Counted from the stretch's first letter, positions 52,677 to 60,675 are shown. The stretch is DNA of 60,675 bases from Pseudomonas sp. BGI-2 (GCF_004310295.1 NZ_SISB01000042.1:1-60675); one strand, 5' to 3'. The notes: generated from the sequence alone by a model not told the origin. Made by a program: numbers and translations.

Positions 52677-53553
52677 CAAACGTGATACCCAGCAGCACCA
52701 GCACCGCACCGATGACGAAGTTCATGCTCAACTCTTCACCCAGCAGCACCACGCCGAACGTGACACCAAACAGCGGCGTCATGAACGAAAACACCGCCAG
52801 GTTCGCGGCCAGATAACGGCGCAACAGCCAGAACCACGTCAGATAGCTGAAGAACGACACGACCAATCCCTGGAACAGCACACTCGCCACCGCCACGGTG
52901 GTCAGGCTGACGTGGGTCACCTGGCCGCTGAGGATCGCGATCAGCAGCAGCCCGACGAAGCCGACGATCAGTTGATAAAACAGGGTCAGCGTGACGGGGG
53001 CCTCCGACAGTCGCGAGGCGCGCACCACCACCGTGGTCGCCCCCCAGGATGCACCGGCCAGCACGCCCAACGCATCGCCTATCAACATGCGGTGATCGAG
53101 GTTGTCCCAGGACACGCCACCAGCAAACGCTATGGCGATCCCGACGAAGGCGAGGAAAATCCCCAGCCACTGGATGGGTCTCAAACGTTCGCTCGGCAGC
53201 AGCCAGTGCACGCCCAACGCGGTAAAAATCGGCGCGGTGTAAAGGAACACCGACATGTGTGCGGCCGTGGTCAGTTGCAAGCCTTCGGAAATGAAGAAGA
53301 ACTCCAGGCCAAACAGCGCACCCGCCAGCAAACCACCGCGCCAGGTGCTACTGACCTGGTCCCAGCCGCCCTTCCAGCAGATCAACAATCCGACAAGCAA
53401 CGCGGAAATACCCGACCGCCCCACCGCTTGCATGACCGGCGCGATGTCGGGCGCCGCCCATTTGATCATCACCTGCTGCACACCCCAGATCAGGCACAAC
53501 CCGATCATCACTTGCAGGGCAAACCCATCGGCGCTACGCCGGGTGGCGCTCAT
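52621..53553 (-). CDS. EamA/DMT-family transporter
   Basis: 310 residues with ten TM segments: LQVMIGLCLIWGVQQVMIKW in repeat 1, and GVLAGASWGATTVVVRASRL with VFSFMTPLFGVTFGVVLLGE in repeat 2. ATG at 53553 preceded by GAGG. The frame is open upstream to 53757 but the extra part is not conserved. A probable exporter with unknown substrate. Single gene, convergent with the MFS remnant. Confidence 0.86.
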   Translation of the reverse strand: MSATRRSADGFALQVMIGLCLIWGVQQVMIKWAAPDIAPVMQAVGRSGISALLVGLLICWKGGWDQVSSTWRGGLLAGALFGLEFFFISEGLQLTTAAHMSVFLYTAPIFTALGVHWLLPSERLRPIQWLGIFLAFVGIAIAFAGGVSWDNLDHRMLIGDALGVLAGASWGATTVVVRASRLSEAPVTLTLFYQLIVGFVGLLLIAILSGQVTHVSLTTVAVASVLFQGLVVSFFSYLTWFWLLRRYLAANLAVFSFMTPLFGVTFGVVLLGEELSMNFVIGAVLVLLGITFVSAEQWVRRRLRKALGQQ

Positions 53554-53772
53554 TGGAAGACCTCGACAACACACAACATGGCAGTGACCTGACAGTAAAA
53601 ACAAAGCCCCGGCCTGTTTGATGAACAAACAGTACCGAGGCGAAAAATGATGCCGTCGATTATTAACCAGATGGCCAGAAAATGCCGCTTCGGGGGACCT
53701 GTAAATGCGTACGACAACAATCAACCGTGGGAGCGAGCCTGCACGCGATGACGTCATCGCAAGCCACTGAGA

Positions 53773-54165
53773 TCACCGCGCTTTGCACGCAGCCCAATAC
53801 CCAACGCTGCACGCAACACATGTGGCAAAAGCACCCCACGCCATATCCATCAATGCCAACTGTGCCGACCACCCCTTTAACGTCGCCCAGTTGCTCAAAT
53901 CATAGGTGCCATACGCCACCAATCCCAACAGCGCCCCCAAACGGGCAGCATGCCGCCAGGTATTCGCCGGCAACACCACGAACACCACACAACCGAATAC
54001 ATAGAGAAGATAGAACGCTACTGCCGGGGCTAGCAGTGGTTGGTCGAGCATCAGCGAGCCGAGCAGCGCCCGATACGTGGACGTCATCAGCACGCCGAGC
54101 CATAGGCCGTCGAGCACGAGAAACGCGAGCAAGGTGCCCGAGTATGCAAACAGCGCTTTTTTCAT
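53773..54165 (-). CDS. DUF2177 membrane protein
   Basis: 130 residues with four TM segments. LLAFLVLDGLWLGVLMTSTY, GALLGLVAYGTYDLSNWATL and DMAWGAFATCVACSVGYW are the DUF2177 pattern. Function unknown. Single gene, followed leftwards by about 220 bases that contain only a worn REP half (GTGGGAGCGAGCCTGC near 53728). Confidence 0.86.
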   Translation of the reverse strand: MKKALFAYSGTLLAFLVLDGLWLGVLMTSTYRALLGSLMLDQPLLAPAVAFYLLYVFGCVVFVVLPANTWRHAARLGALLGLVAYGTYDLSNWATLKGWSAQLALMDMAWGAFATCVACSVGYWAACKAR

Positions 54166-54211
54166 AGCCGCCCAACCCCATGTATTTGTCCTACATGGGG
54201 CCGGCGCGAGG

Positions 54212-55048
54212 TCAGCTTAGTTCAATGCGATCCGCATGAATGACGATCTGGCCATTCTTGTACAGTGCACCGATGGCCTTCTTGAAGTTGCCTTTGCTGA
54301 CACCAAACATGCTGGTGATCACCGTCGGGTCGCTCTTGTCGCTGACCGGCAAGGTGCCGTTGTTGTCACGCAACTTGGCGAGGATCTTCGAGTTGAGGCT
54401 GGTGGCCGCTTCTTCGCCTACCGGTTGCAGGCTCAGGCTGATCTTGCCGTCGGCACGGACTTCTTTGATAAAGCCCTTCTCTTCCTTGCCGGCGCGCATG
54501 AACTTGAAGATTTCGTTCTTGTGGATCAGGCCCCAGTGCTTGTTGTTGATGATCGCCTTGAAGCCCATGTCGGTCGCTTCGGCCACCAGCAAATCAACTT
54601 CCTGGCCAGGGGTGTAGTTGGCCGTGGTCTTGTCGAGGTAGCGGTCCAGGCGCGCCGTCGCGGTGATGCGGCGGGTGTGCTTGTCGAGGTAGACGTGCAC
54701 CACGACATACTCGCCGGCCGTCATCTGGCGCTTTTCTTCGGAGTACGGCAGCAGCAGATCCTTCGGCAGACCCCAATCCAGGAAAACACCGATGCTGTTG
54801 ACTTCAACGACTTTCAAACTGGCGAACTCACCGACCTGAACTTTCGGCGTTTCGGTAGTTGCGATGAGTTGGTCATCGCTGTCCAGATAAACAAAAACGT
54901 TGAGCCAATCTTCATCTTCGCTGGGAATATCTTTGGGAATATAACGATTAGGCAGGAGGATTTCGCCGTCCGCGCCACCGTCAAGATATAAACCGAAGTT
55001 AGTGTGTTTAACCACTTGCAAACTGTTGTAGCGCCCGACTAAAGCCAT
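54212..55048 (-). CDS. S1-domain RNA-binding protein, CvfB family
   Basis: 278 residues. Tandem S1-like barrels with VGRYNSLQVVKHTNFGLYLD, GEFASLKVVEVNSIGVFLDW and TDMGFKAIINNKHWGLIHKN, then a winged-helix end FGVSKGNFKKAIGALYKNGQ. CvfB proteins bind RNA and affect virulence factors in staphylococci; the Pseudomonas role is unknown. The ATG at 55048 (MALVGRYN) with GAGGG upstream is preferred over an ATG five codons earlier. Confidence 0.87.
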   Translation of the reverse strand: MALVGRYNSLQVVKHTNFGLYLDGGADGEILLPNRYIPKDIPSEDEDWLNVFVYLDSDDQLIATTETPKVQVGEFASLKVVEVNSIGVFLDWGLPKDLLLPYSEEKRQMTAGEYVVVHVYLDKHTRRITATARLDRYLDKTTANYTPGQEVDLLVAEATDMGFKAIINNKHWGLIHKNEIFKFMRAGKEEKGFIKEVRADGKISLSLQPVGEEAATSLNSKILAKLRDNNGTLPVSDKSDPTVITSMFGVSKGNFKKAIGALYKNGQIVIHADRIELS

Positions 55049-55400
55049 TTCCAATACCCTCATTGCGTGGGCGGCATTCTACCCGGTTTTGCGGGCGGCG
55101 TTTCCGTGGCCAGCCCGGTGACACCAGAAATTCTTCTGAAGGCCTACATTTTCCTGGGTACTGACTCAGGCCTTTGGCCGCTCGTCAGGCCGAACGGGTG
55201 ATTGTCACCACTGCCAGCTCATCAGAAATCCTTGTTTTTCTACCGCCGTTCTTAGTTAAAACAGCAGCTTAGGGGCATATTTCGAATAATAACTTGTGAG
55301 TCATTGCGCCCCTACGATGTGTATTTTGAGGGGATATTTGCCAAGCAATTGTCAAGTATTTCCTGTACGATGCCTGGCCAAGTTAATTTTCTACAGGTTA
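55049..55400. other. Intergenic region between cvfB and the small basic protein
   Basis: About 350 bases, AT-richer from 55200 on, in the divergent region that should hold promoters for both neighbours. I see no further gene, clear terminator or repeat in it. Confidence 0.5.
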
Positions 55401-55589
55401 ATGGCCGCCATGCGTGTAAAAGCATCCAACAGCAAAGCAAAGCCAGCTCCAGCCGTTGAAACCAGCGAATCGATCAACAACCAGATTGCTGCGTTCCTCA
55501 AGTCCGGCGGCGAGATCCAGCAAATTGCCAAAGGCGTCAGCGGCCAGACGTTCGGCCCGTCCAAGCAGATCACTTTGGGCAAGAAGTAA
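55401..55589 (+). CDS. Small basic conserved protein, unrecognised
   Basis: 62 residues from the ATG at 55401 (MAAMRVKASNSKAKPAPAVE); an ATG at 55410 would give 59. A flexible Lys/Ala/Pro-rich N-terminus is followed by INNQIAAFLKSGGEIQQIAK and GVSGQTFGPSKQITLGKK. The GGEIQQIAKGVSG segment looks conserved and ordered. I have no family name; small regulators of this type occur in Pseudomonas. Long AT-rich upstream region, single gene. Confidence 0.6.
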   Translation: MAAMRVKASNSKAKPAPAVETSESINNQIAAFLKSGGEIQQIAKGVSGQTFGPSKQITLGKK

Positions 55590-55810
55590 CACTCCCCCAA
55601 ATATCTGCCGCGTCACCTGGTCCGTAAGCGCTTTGAGCTTCGAAGCGCTTGGACTGGAACCTTCCTCGCAACACTCCGCCAAACCCACCAATATTTCAAA
55701 AATCGACGAACGGCCTTCAATGCCGAGCATTCGCCGGTATGCTTGCACACGTCTAGATCAAGCGTTTCAGTAGGTTTTCGTTCCTGCTCCCCGCTGTCAT
55801 GGAGTGACGC

Positions 55811-56527
55811 ATGCTCAAACCCTCCTGTTTATTGCTCGGCACCCTGCTGTCGTGTTCGGTCGCCAACGCGCAAGTCTTCCAGCGTGAATTGGGCGACTTC
55901 GATCTCAAACTCGGCACCACCCCCAGCCGCAGCATGGCCCAGGGGTTGGTCAAACCTTCCAGTACCGGTTCGTTCCACGGTGGCCTCGACCTGAGCCACG
56001 ACAGCGGTTTTTACGTGGGGCAATGGGCACCGAGCATGGGTTTGACGCCGGGAGCCAAGCTGGAAGTCGACTCCTATTTGGGCTTTAAACAACCTTTCGA
56101 TAATACCCTCGGCTACGAAGTCGGCATGATCCGTTACAGCTATCCGAAAGTGGACACCCTCGACAGCCAGGAGCTGTTCGGTGGCCTGACTTTTCTCGGC
56201 AGCCGCTTCGGTGCCGCGTTCAGCAACGATCCGGACAAACAGAACAGCACCGTCTTCGCCGACCTGGGCGGTAATCAGCCGTTCGGCATCGGGATCAGCA
56301 TGAAATACACCACCCACCAGCTCAACACGCCGGCGTCCGTCGACGGTGGGTATATCGGCAGTTTCACCGATTGGTCCGTGCAGCTTTCCCGGCCGTTCAT
56401 GGGCGTCGACCTCGACCTGATCTACAGCGACTCAAGCCTCAGCGGCAGCGACTGCTCCGCCTATTCCGGACACAACAGCCAATGCGACGGGCTGGTCACC
56501 CTCAAGGCCGAACGCGCCTTCTATTGA
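55811..56527 (+). CDS. TorF-family putative outer-membrane protein
   Basis: 238 residues with signal peptide ending SVANA. An all-beta sequence with TPSRSMAQGLVKPSSTGSFH, GGLDLSHDSGFYVGQWAPSM, LEVDSYLGFKQPFDNTLGYE and C-terminal aromatic Tyr, as in TorF/TIGR02001 porins. Two cysteines near the C-terminus (SDCSAY, SQCDG) may form a disulfide. Role unknown. Confidence 0.8.
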   Translation: MLKPSCLLLGTLLSCSVANAQVFQRELGDFDLKLGTTPSRSMAQGLVKPSSTGSFHGGLDLSHDSGFYVGQWAPSMGLTPGAKLEVDSYLGFKQPFDNTLGYEVGMIRYSYPKVDTLDSQELFGGLTFLGSRFGAAFSNDPDKQNSTVFADLGGNQPFGIGISMKYTTHQLNTPASVDGGYIGSFTDWSVQLSRPFMGVDLDLIYSDSSLSGSDCSAYSGHNSQCDGLVTLKAERAFY

Positions 56528-56604
56528 TCGGCTGAACTGCCGGGCACATTCTGCGTTCACATAAGAATCCACTCAAGAAGCCAGACCTTCGCAAGGACTC
56601 GCCC

Positions 56605-57474
56605 ATGTCGCGCTGGTTGAAGTATCTCGCCGTCATTCTCACCCTCAGTCTCGCCCTTGGCGCCTGTAGCCGCGTGGGCCTGGCCTACCGCAACCTCGAC
56701 GTGATCATTCCGTGGACCCTCAGCGACTACCTGGACATGAACGGCGAACAGAAAGGCTGGTTCAACGAGCGCCTCAAAGAACACCTGAGCTGGCACTGCA
56801 CCACGCAACTGCCGGGCTACCTCGACTGGCTGGACCGCTTGCAGGTCATGGTCGAGACCAATCAGGTCACCGATGCCGCGCTGCAAACCCGCACTCAGGA
56901 AGCCAAAGCCGCCATCGCCCAGACCGCCCGGGAAATCACGCCTTCGGCGATCGAGTTGTTACAGGGACTGGATGACAAGCAAGTCGCGGAAATGAACGAC
57001 GCCTTCGCCAAGGACCAACGCAAACGCCAAGAAGATTACGTCAAACCGTCTCTCGATCAGCAGATCAAGCAGCGCGGCGAGCGTATGGAAAAACGCCTGA
57101 ATGACTGGCTGGGTCCGCTTAGTCCGACCCAGCAACAACGGGTGGTGACCTGGTCAAACGCCTTGGGTGACCAGAACACGCAATGGATCGCCAACCGTGT
57201 TCATTGGCAGAAGCAGTTCAGTGCGGCGGTTGCGCAGCGCCAGAGTCCGCAATTCCCACAGCGCATCGAGACGCTTCTGGTGAATCGCGAGAGTTTATGG
57301 ACGCCGGCGTACCGTCAGGCCTACGCCAACACTGAAGCGCAGGCACGAAGCTTGTTTGTGGATTTAATGGCTGAGAGCACGCCAGCTCAGCGCCAGCGCT
57401 TATTGAAGAAGATTGAAGGGGTTCGCAAGGACTTCAACGATCTGAAATGCCTTAAAGCCGCCAAGCAAAGCTAA
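56605..57474 (+). CDS. DUF6279 lipoprotein
   Basis: 289 residues with a lipoprotein signal (LTLSLALGAC, Cys21). The mature part is helical: YRNLDVIIPWTLSDYLDMNG, KGWFNERLKEHLSWHCTTQL and LSPTQQQRVVTWSNAL, the DUF6279 pattern. Probably an outer-membrane lipoprotein of unknown role. A REP element follows. Confidence 0.83.
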   Translation: MSRWLKYLAVILTLSLALGACSRVGLAYRNLDVIIPWTLSDYLDMNGEQKGWFNERLKEHLSWHCTTQLPGYLDWLDRLQVMVETNQVTDAALQTRTQEAKAAIAQTAREITPSAIELLQGLDDKQVAEMNDAFAKDQRKRQEDYVKPSLDQQIKQRGERMEKRLNDWLGPLSPTQQQRVVTWSNALGDQNTQWIANRVHWQKQFSAAVAQRQSPQFPQRIETLLVNRESLWTPAYRQAYANTEAQARSLFVDLMAESTPAQRQRLLKKIEGVRKDFNDLKCLKAAKQS

Positions 57475-57492
57475 GCCCAACACAAATCAAAA

Positions 57493-57582
57493 TGTGGGAG
57501 CGGGCTTGCTCGCGAAGGCGGCGTGTCAGACAAAGATGATGTCGACTGACACGCCGCCTTCGCGAGCAAGCCCGCTCCCACA
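57493..57582. repeat. REP doublet (class TGTGGGAGCGGGCTTGCTCG)
   Basis: TGTGGGAGCGGGCTTGCTCG at the left end and its complement at the right, with inner dyad GCGTGTCAG/CTGACACGC. It lies between convergent genes. Confidence 0.88.
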
Positions 57583-57600
57583 ATGGTTTAAGGGTGATCT

Positions 57601-57990
57601 TCAGGCAATCTGCGCCTTCGACGCCACCTCATCAAACGTCACCTCGTCCAACGCATCTTCCTGCTCATCCAATACCTGCCGCGGATGATCATTACCCGGA
57701 ATGCTGCTGTCGATCAGGCTCAACAAACTCGAGCCGCGCGGCGTCAAAATGTAATTGGAGCCGGTGCCGCCCTGCTCTTCGGGCCGAGGCTCGATGTAAC
57801 CGCGCGCCAGCATTAATTTTTCGTACTCGCCGGCCACCGCTTTCAGGTGATCCAGGTTTTCAGTCACTTCGCCTTTCGACGCTTTCTCCGCCGCATACCG
57901 TTCGGCATACGCTCTCGGCGTATAACTGGCCTCACCGTTTTGCACTTCGTGCAGCAAGCGTTCGATCAAATCCCAGTTGTAAGTTGTCAT
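57601..57990 (-). CDS. Conserved protein, DUF2513-like (possible winged helix)
   Basis: 129 acidic residues starting MTTYNWDLIERLLHEVQNGE, then HLKAVAGEYEKLMLARGYIE, PRPEEQGGTGSNYILTPRGS and LLSLIDSSIPGN. A helix-helix-wing pattern with a GSNYILTPRG turn suggests a winged helix like DUF2513. A regulatory role is a guess. Single gene. Confidence 0.65.
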   Translation of the reverse strand: MTTYNWDLIERLLHEVQNGEASYTPRAYAERYAAEKASKGEVTENLDHLKAVAGEYEKLMLARGYIEPRPEEQGGTGSNYILTPRGSSLLSLIDSSIPGNDHPRQVLDEQEDALDEVTFDEVASKAQIA

Positions 57991-58169
57991 CCTGATTCAA
58001 CCTCCAAAGCCTGTGAGTGAGATGGCCTTCTTAAGTTGTGACCGGCACCGCGCGCAGCCGTTCAGCCGAGTTTTTTTGCGGCTACCGACCGACGGCATGT
58101 CGAATTGGGCGTAGGTCAAACGACTAGGCTGTGTAAGTCGCCTCCCTGCATTGCGAAGGAGAACAACTG

Positions 58170-58904
58170 ATGAACGTTCAGAATCATCCCATCGTGTCCC
58201 GCGAAGAATGGCTCGCCGCCCGCAAACAACACTTGGCCAACGAAAAAGCCTTCACCAAAGAACGAGACAAACTCAGCGCCGAACGCCGCGCCCTGCCCTG
58301 GGTGAAAATCGACAAGGACTACCACTTCCAAGGCCCCCACGGCGAACTGAAACTCGCCGACCTGTTCGGCGGCCGCAGCCAATTGGTCATCTACCACTTC
58401 ATGTTCGCCGCGGGATGGGATGAGGGCTGCCCCGGCTGCTCGTTCCTGTCCGACCACATCGACGGCGCCAACCAGCATCTGGCCCATCATGACGTGGCAG
58501 TGGTCGCGGTTTCCCACGCACCGTTCGCCGAATTTCAGGCTTTCAAGCGGCGTATGGGCTGGAAATTTGATTGGGTGTCGTCAGAAGGCTGCGATTTCAA
58601 TTACGACTTCGGCGTCTGCGCCCGAGCCGAAGACGTCACTGCCGGCAGAGCCACTTACAACTACGAAAAGTCCGACGGCGCCGAAGAAGAACTTCCCGGC
58701 CTTAGCGTGTTTTATCGCAATGAAGCGGGAGAAATCTTTCACACCTATTCCACCTATGCCCGAGGCCTGGACATGTTGGTCGGCGCCTATAACTACCTCG
58801 ACCTCATGCCCAAGGGGCGCAATGAAGAGCAAATCATGGAGTGGGTGAAGCACCACGACAAATACGAAGAAAAGACGTCGTCGAGTTGCTGCCATGGGGG
58901 ATAG
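58170..58904 (+). CDS. DUF899 thioredoxin-like protein
   Basis: 244 residues: VSREEWLAARKQHLANEKAF, LPWVKIDKDYHFQGPHGELK, LVIYHFMFAAGWDEGCPGCS and SHAPFAEFQAFKRRMGWKFD are DUF899 signatures with CPGC in the redox position. The end SSSCCHGG is cysteine-rich. Probably cytoplasmic; reaction unknown. GAAGGAG ribosome site. Confidence 0.87.
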   Translation: MNVQNHPIVSREEWLAARKQHLANEKAFTKERDKLSAERRALPWVKIDKDYHFQGPHGELKLADLFGGRSQLVIYHFMFAAGWDEGCPGCSFLSDHIDGANQHLAHHDVAVVAVSHAPFAEFQAFKRRMGWKFDWVSSEGCDFNYDFGVCARAEDVTAGRATYNYEKSDGAEEELPGLSVFYRNEAGEIFHTYSTYARGLDMLVGAYNYLDLMPKGRNEEQIMEWVKHHDKYEEKTSSSCCHGG

Positions 58905-58910
58905 AGCGCG

Positions 58911-59255
58911 CTAGAACACATAACAACTTTCAGGCCGCGATGTCTCGAATCGCCACGACCGGATCACACCATCGGCCGTGGTGTACACCGAGTAGCTGCA
59001 ATCGAACAACCAGTTGAAGTAGTAGCGATTGCCGTCGCCCTCGACCACTCGCTCATAGCGGTGTTCGTGATTGTTCGGGGACCACAACATGAGCCGACAG
59101 CGATCATCGCACGGGGTGTTTTCGAGGTCGGGCATTGGTTGCCCGACCAGGCGGTTGGCGCTATCGATCCACACTGAACGAGAAGGTCCGCAGGCTGATA
59201 GCGACAGGGCTAGCACTATCAAAGCTAATTTTTGTGAATGAAAACGGGCGACCAA
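58911..59255 (-). CDS. Small lipoprotein, hypothetical
   Basis: 114 residues with a lipobox (LALSLSAC) and mature part PMPDLENTPCDDRCRLMLWS, YYFNWLFDCSYSVYTTADGV and C-terminal SCYVF. It has four further cysteines and is probably disulfide-bonded in the envelope. The TTG start used here lies inside a terminator-like hairpin and has no good ribosome site, so the true start may be a few codons later. Function unknown. Confidence 0.55.
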   Translation of the reverse strand: MVARFHSQKLALIVLALSLSACGPSRSVWIDSANRLVGQPMPDLENTPCDDRCRLMLWSPNNHEHRYERVVEGDGNRYYFNWLFDCSYSVYTTADGVIRSWRFETSRPESCYVF

Positions 59256-59269
59256 TGGGTCGCCCGTTT
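59242..59269 (-). terminator. Terminator-like hairpin downstream of the YezG immunity gene
   Basis: A 12-bp perfect stem AAACGGGCGACC / GGTCGCCCGTTT with loop AATG. It probably ends leftward transcripts from the toxin/immunity remnants, and it includes the presumed start of the small lipoprotein. Confidence 0.65.
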
Positions 59270-59300
59270 CATGGGGACATTCTGCGTCAAGCCTGTCTTT

Positions 59301-59630
59301 TTAGTCATACTTGAAAGCAATTGCCAACTTGGCAGGCACAACTTTCAGTGTAATGGTGCAACCACTCCAGACGGGCAAACCGGCTGTCTTTCCACTCTCC
59401 TTGTATATTTTTCTCAGTTCAACCAGGCTTTTCAGCAACCCCACATCTACATGACCGCTCTTTGGACTGAACCAGTCTTTCTTCCCGTGCTCATCAATGT
59501 AATCAAATAGCAATTGACAGTGATCATCCTCTGGAGAAATCTCGGCTTCAACTATAACTTCAACCGCCGAAGGCGGAGCGGTACCTAAGAGTATTTCTCC
59601 AATCTGCAGATAGATCTCGTCTTCACTCAT
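59301..59630 (-). CDS. YezG-family (DUF600) immunity protein
   Basis: 109 residues: SEDEIYLQIGEILLGTAPPS, EAEISPEDDHCQLLFDYIDE, HGKKDWFSPKSG and a C-terminal strand. YezG proteins neutralise nuclease-type polymorphic toxins such as YeeF. ATG at 59630 lies just behind a toxin C-terminal remnant that ends TFVNAPGGV, three bases after its stop. The immunity gene is intact while its toxin is broken. AT-richer than the rest of the window. Confidence 0.75.
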   Translation of the reverse strand: MSEDEIYLQIGEILLGTAPPSAVEVIVEAEISPEDDHCQLLFDYIDEHGKKDWFSPKSGHVDVGLLKSLVELRKIYKESGKTAGLPVWSGCTITLKVVPAKLAIAFKYD

Positions 59631-59633
59631 CCG

Positions 59634-59876
59634 TCATACCCCTCCGGGCGCATTTACAAATGTTTGCCGAACTTCTCGTCCATTGCCAATTTTATAGGCT
59701 ACAACAAAATGGTCAGGCCGAACACCAGGCCCCGAGCAAAGGAAGGGACAGATTTATTTTCTGGTAATCGCACTAGAATTGCGAGTCGTAGCAATAACAT
59801 TCGCTGCGGTAAATTTCACACCATTAGCAGTTAACTCATCAAGCAAAGATGTGTTCAACTCACCTTTTGCACCATT
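59634..59876 (-). pseudogene. Polymorphic-toxin C-terminal remnants
   Basis: One reading frame gives NGAKGELNTSLLDELTANGV, KFTAANVIATTRNSSAITRK, then a stop (TAA, 59754-59756), and after it SGPGVRPDHFVVAYKIGNGR, EVRQTFVNAPGGV and a final stop at 59634. The first part resembles the start of toxin modules at the end of filamentous-haemagglutinin/RHS proteins, the second the end of a YezG-paired toxin. The join at GGGACAGATTTA looks like a deletion or insertion scar. Confidence 0.6.
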
Positions 59877-60098
59877 TTAACCATGACTTAAATTCTTAAC
59901 CGCCTGATTCAAAAGGGACATGAGTTCTTCAAGCTCAAAATTCCATTTCCCGCCTTCAACAGGCGGGTAAATTTCGATCTCAACTGATCTGCCAGGCTCA
60001 CGGGATACTTCAGCCAGTTGGTTAGTTCCCGACCATATCTCAAACACTAAATTTTCACGATCTGGTGGGCTGGTTATCATTGATGATAAATGAGTCAT
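59877..60098 (-). CDS. Small immunity-like protein
   Basis: 73 residues: MTHLSSMITSPPDRENLVFE, IWSGTNQLAEVSREPGRSVE and IEIYPPVEGGKWNFELEELM. Its ATG overlaps the stop of the preceding toxin remnant (ATGA), the usual coupling of toxin and immunity genes. I do not recognise the family; the immunity role is inferred from this arrangement. Confidence 0.6.
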   Translation of the reverse strand: MTHLSSMITSPPDRENLVFEIWSGTNQLAEVSREPGRSVEIEIYPPVEGGKWNFELEELMSLLNQAVKNLSHG

Positions 60099-60289
60099 GG
60101 TTTTGGTGGCTCCAATAGACCAATAAATTTCCCATTAGCATCATAACGTAGCCCCCGACCATCAGGAGCAATTACATCCATTACTTTCCCAAATCTCCCC
60201 GTGTCCTTATAGGTTACGGTTGTCGCGGGATTGCTCAGAATTTCATCAGCTATTTTTTGACCTTGAGCGTTGATTTCGGAAGGACTTCC
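60095..60289 (-). pseudogene. Polymorphic-toxin C-terminal remnant
   Basis: The frame reads GSPSEINAQGQKIADEILSN, PATTVTYKDTGRFGKVMDVI and APDGRGLRYDANGKFIGLLE, ending PPKP and TGA. This matches the final module of RHS/CdiA-type toxins that end in a GRGLRYDANGKF-like strand pair. An in-frame TAA lies at 60290-60292 and no toxin body is upstream; the IS4-type transposase follows instead. Confidence 0.65.
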
Positions 60290-60320
60290 TTAGCAAAAAG
60301 AGGACAGATTTGAATGGCAC

Positions 60321-60675
60321 TTACTTAACATGTTTTGCGTGCCCGTTTTTCCTGACATCTGCCCTTGCTGACCGACGTGGTTTGGTCAGCAAGGGGTAGG
60401 CTTGAGGTCTTCGTTTTATGGCCCGCGGCTCGATACGACTAGGCCGATTCCCGACGCGTCTCTGAGCAATCAACATCAATAAATTCGACAGGCCATTCTC
60501 ATCTTCAGGGCTGCCATATTGTCGCAGCGCCAGCCATAGCTGAAGGCGGTGTTTGAAGCTCAGTTCGCGAGGTAAACAGTCAGCTAATAGCGCTGATTGT
60601 GCCATGAGCATTCGGATCAGATTGTGTGCCAACAGATAGACCCATAGCTCCTTGACTGCCATGCCTGGGGTTTTG
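60321..60675 (-). CDS. IS4-family transposase, C-terminal part (cut by window edge)
   Basis: The frame runs off the right edge and ends at 60321. It contains KELWVYLLAHNLIRMLMAQS, the Y-(2)-R region of the IS4 C1 signature neighbourhood, then CLPRELSFKHRLQLWLALRQ and a basic tail RIEPRAIKRRPQAYPLLTKP. Only the last 117 codons are in view. Its insertion probably truncated the toxin gene beside it. Confidence 0.82.
   Translation of the reverse strand, partial: KTPGMAVKELWVYLLAHNLIRMLMAQSALLADCLPRELSFKHRLQLWLALRQYGSPEDENGLSNLLMLIAQRRVGNRPSRIEPRAIKRRPQAYPLLTKPRRSARADVRKNGHAKHVK

Noticed and set aside
55296..55589. Long version of the small basic protein beginning at 55296
   Set aside because: The extra N-terminal part is translated from the AT-rich promoter region; the ATG at 55401 or 55410 fits the conserved-looking sequence better.

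Overview
The window is chromosomal DNA of a fluorescent-group Pseudomonas, most like the P. fluorescens complex. The evidence is the GC-rich coding sequence, the many Pseudomonas REP-type inverted repeats, the yciO/scpA/scpB/rluB cluster, a Lap (LapG/LapD/RTX adhesin/type I exporter) locus, and a guanidinobutyrase block that I recall has the same gene order as PA1414-PA1422 of P. aeruginosa. No rRNA, tRNA or CRISPR array was seen. Transposase fragments sit at both edges (IS110-type on the left, IS4-type on the right).

Layout. 1-3.8 kb: an aromatic amino-acid permease, then a long AT-rich leader driving a two-gene unit made of a 45-residue peptide and a NicX/M29-like metalloenzyme. 3.9-9.0 kb: a minus-strand housekeeping run (rnm, yciO, scpA, scpB, a DUF1289 gene, rluB). 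9.1-13.3 kb: yciB, a YciI-like gene, a coiled-coil protein, and a CpxRA-like two-component system with a Spy/CpxP-like gene between regulator and kinase. 13.4-27.0 kb: mostly single conserved genes (nitroreductase, trkH, two AraC regulators, HD protein, LpxH-like phosphoesterase, EamA exporter, SelW-like protein, FimV-like protein, MarR, recQ, YecA, YbaN).

27.2-43.6 kb is a complete biofilm-adhesion system. LapG (periplasmic protease) and LapD (degenerate GGDEF/EAL c-di-GMP receptor) lie beside a 2386-residue RTX adhesin with an N-terminal retention module and TAAG cleavage motif. The outer-membrane, ABC and HlyD components of its type I exporter are divergent from the adhesin gene. A DUF6124 gene with a strikingly structured leader RNA lies between lapD and the adhesin.

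43.7-51.6 kb: a DTW-domain tRNA-modifying enzyme, then gbuR/gbuA with two transporters, an MBL hydrolase, an ACP-like protein lacking the serine, and a small PA1414-type gene. 51.8-60.7 kb is more decayed: a LysR/MFS pseudogene pair, several conserved small genes, and finally remnants of polymorphic toxin C-termini with their immunity genes next to an IS4-type transposase.

The best candidates for something undescribed are the peptide/NicX-like unit at 2.5-3.7 kb, which looks like a minimal peptide-modification (RiPP-like) operon, and the structured RNA at about 30.08-30.30 kb upstream of the DUF6124 gene.
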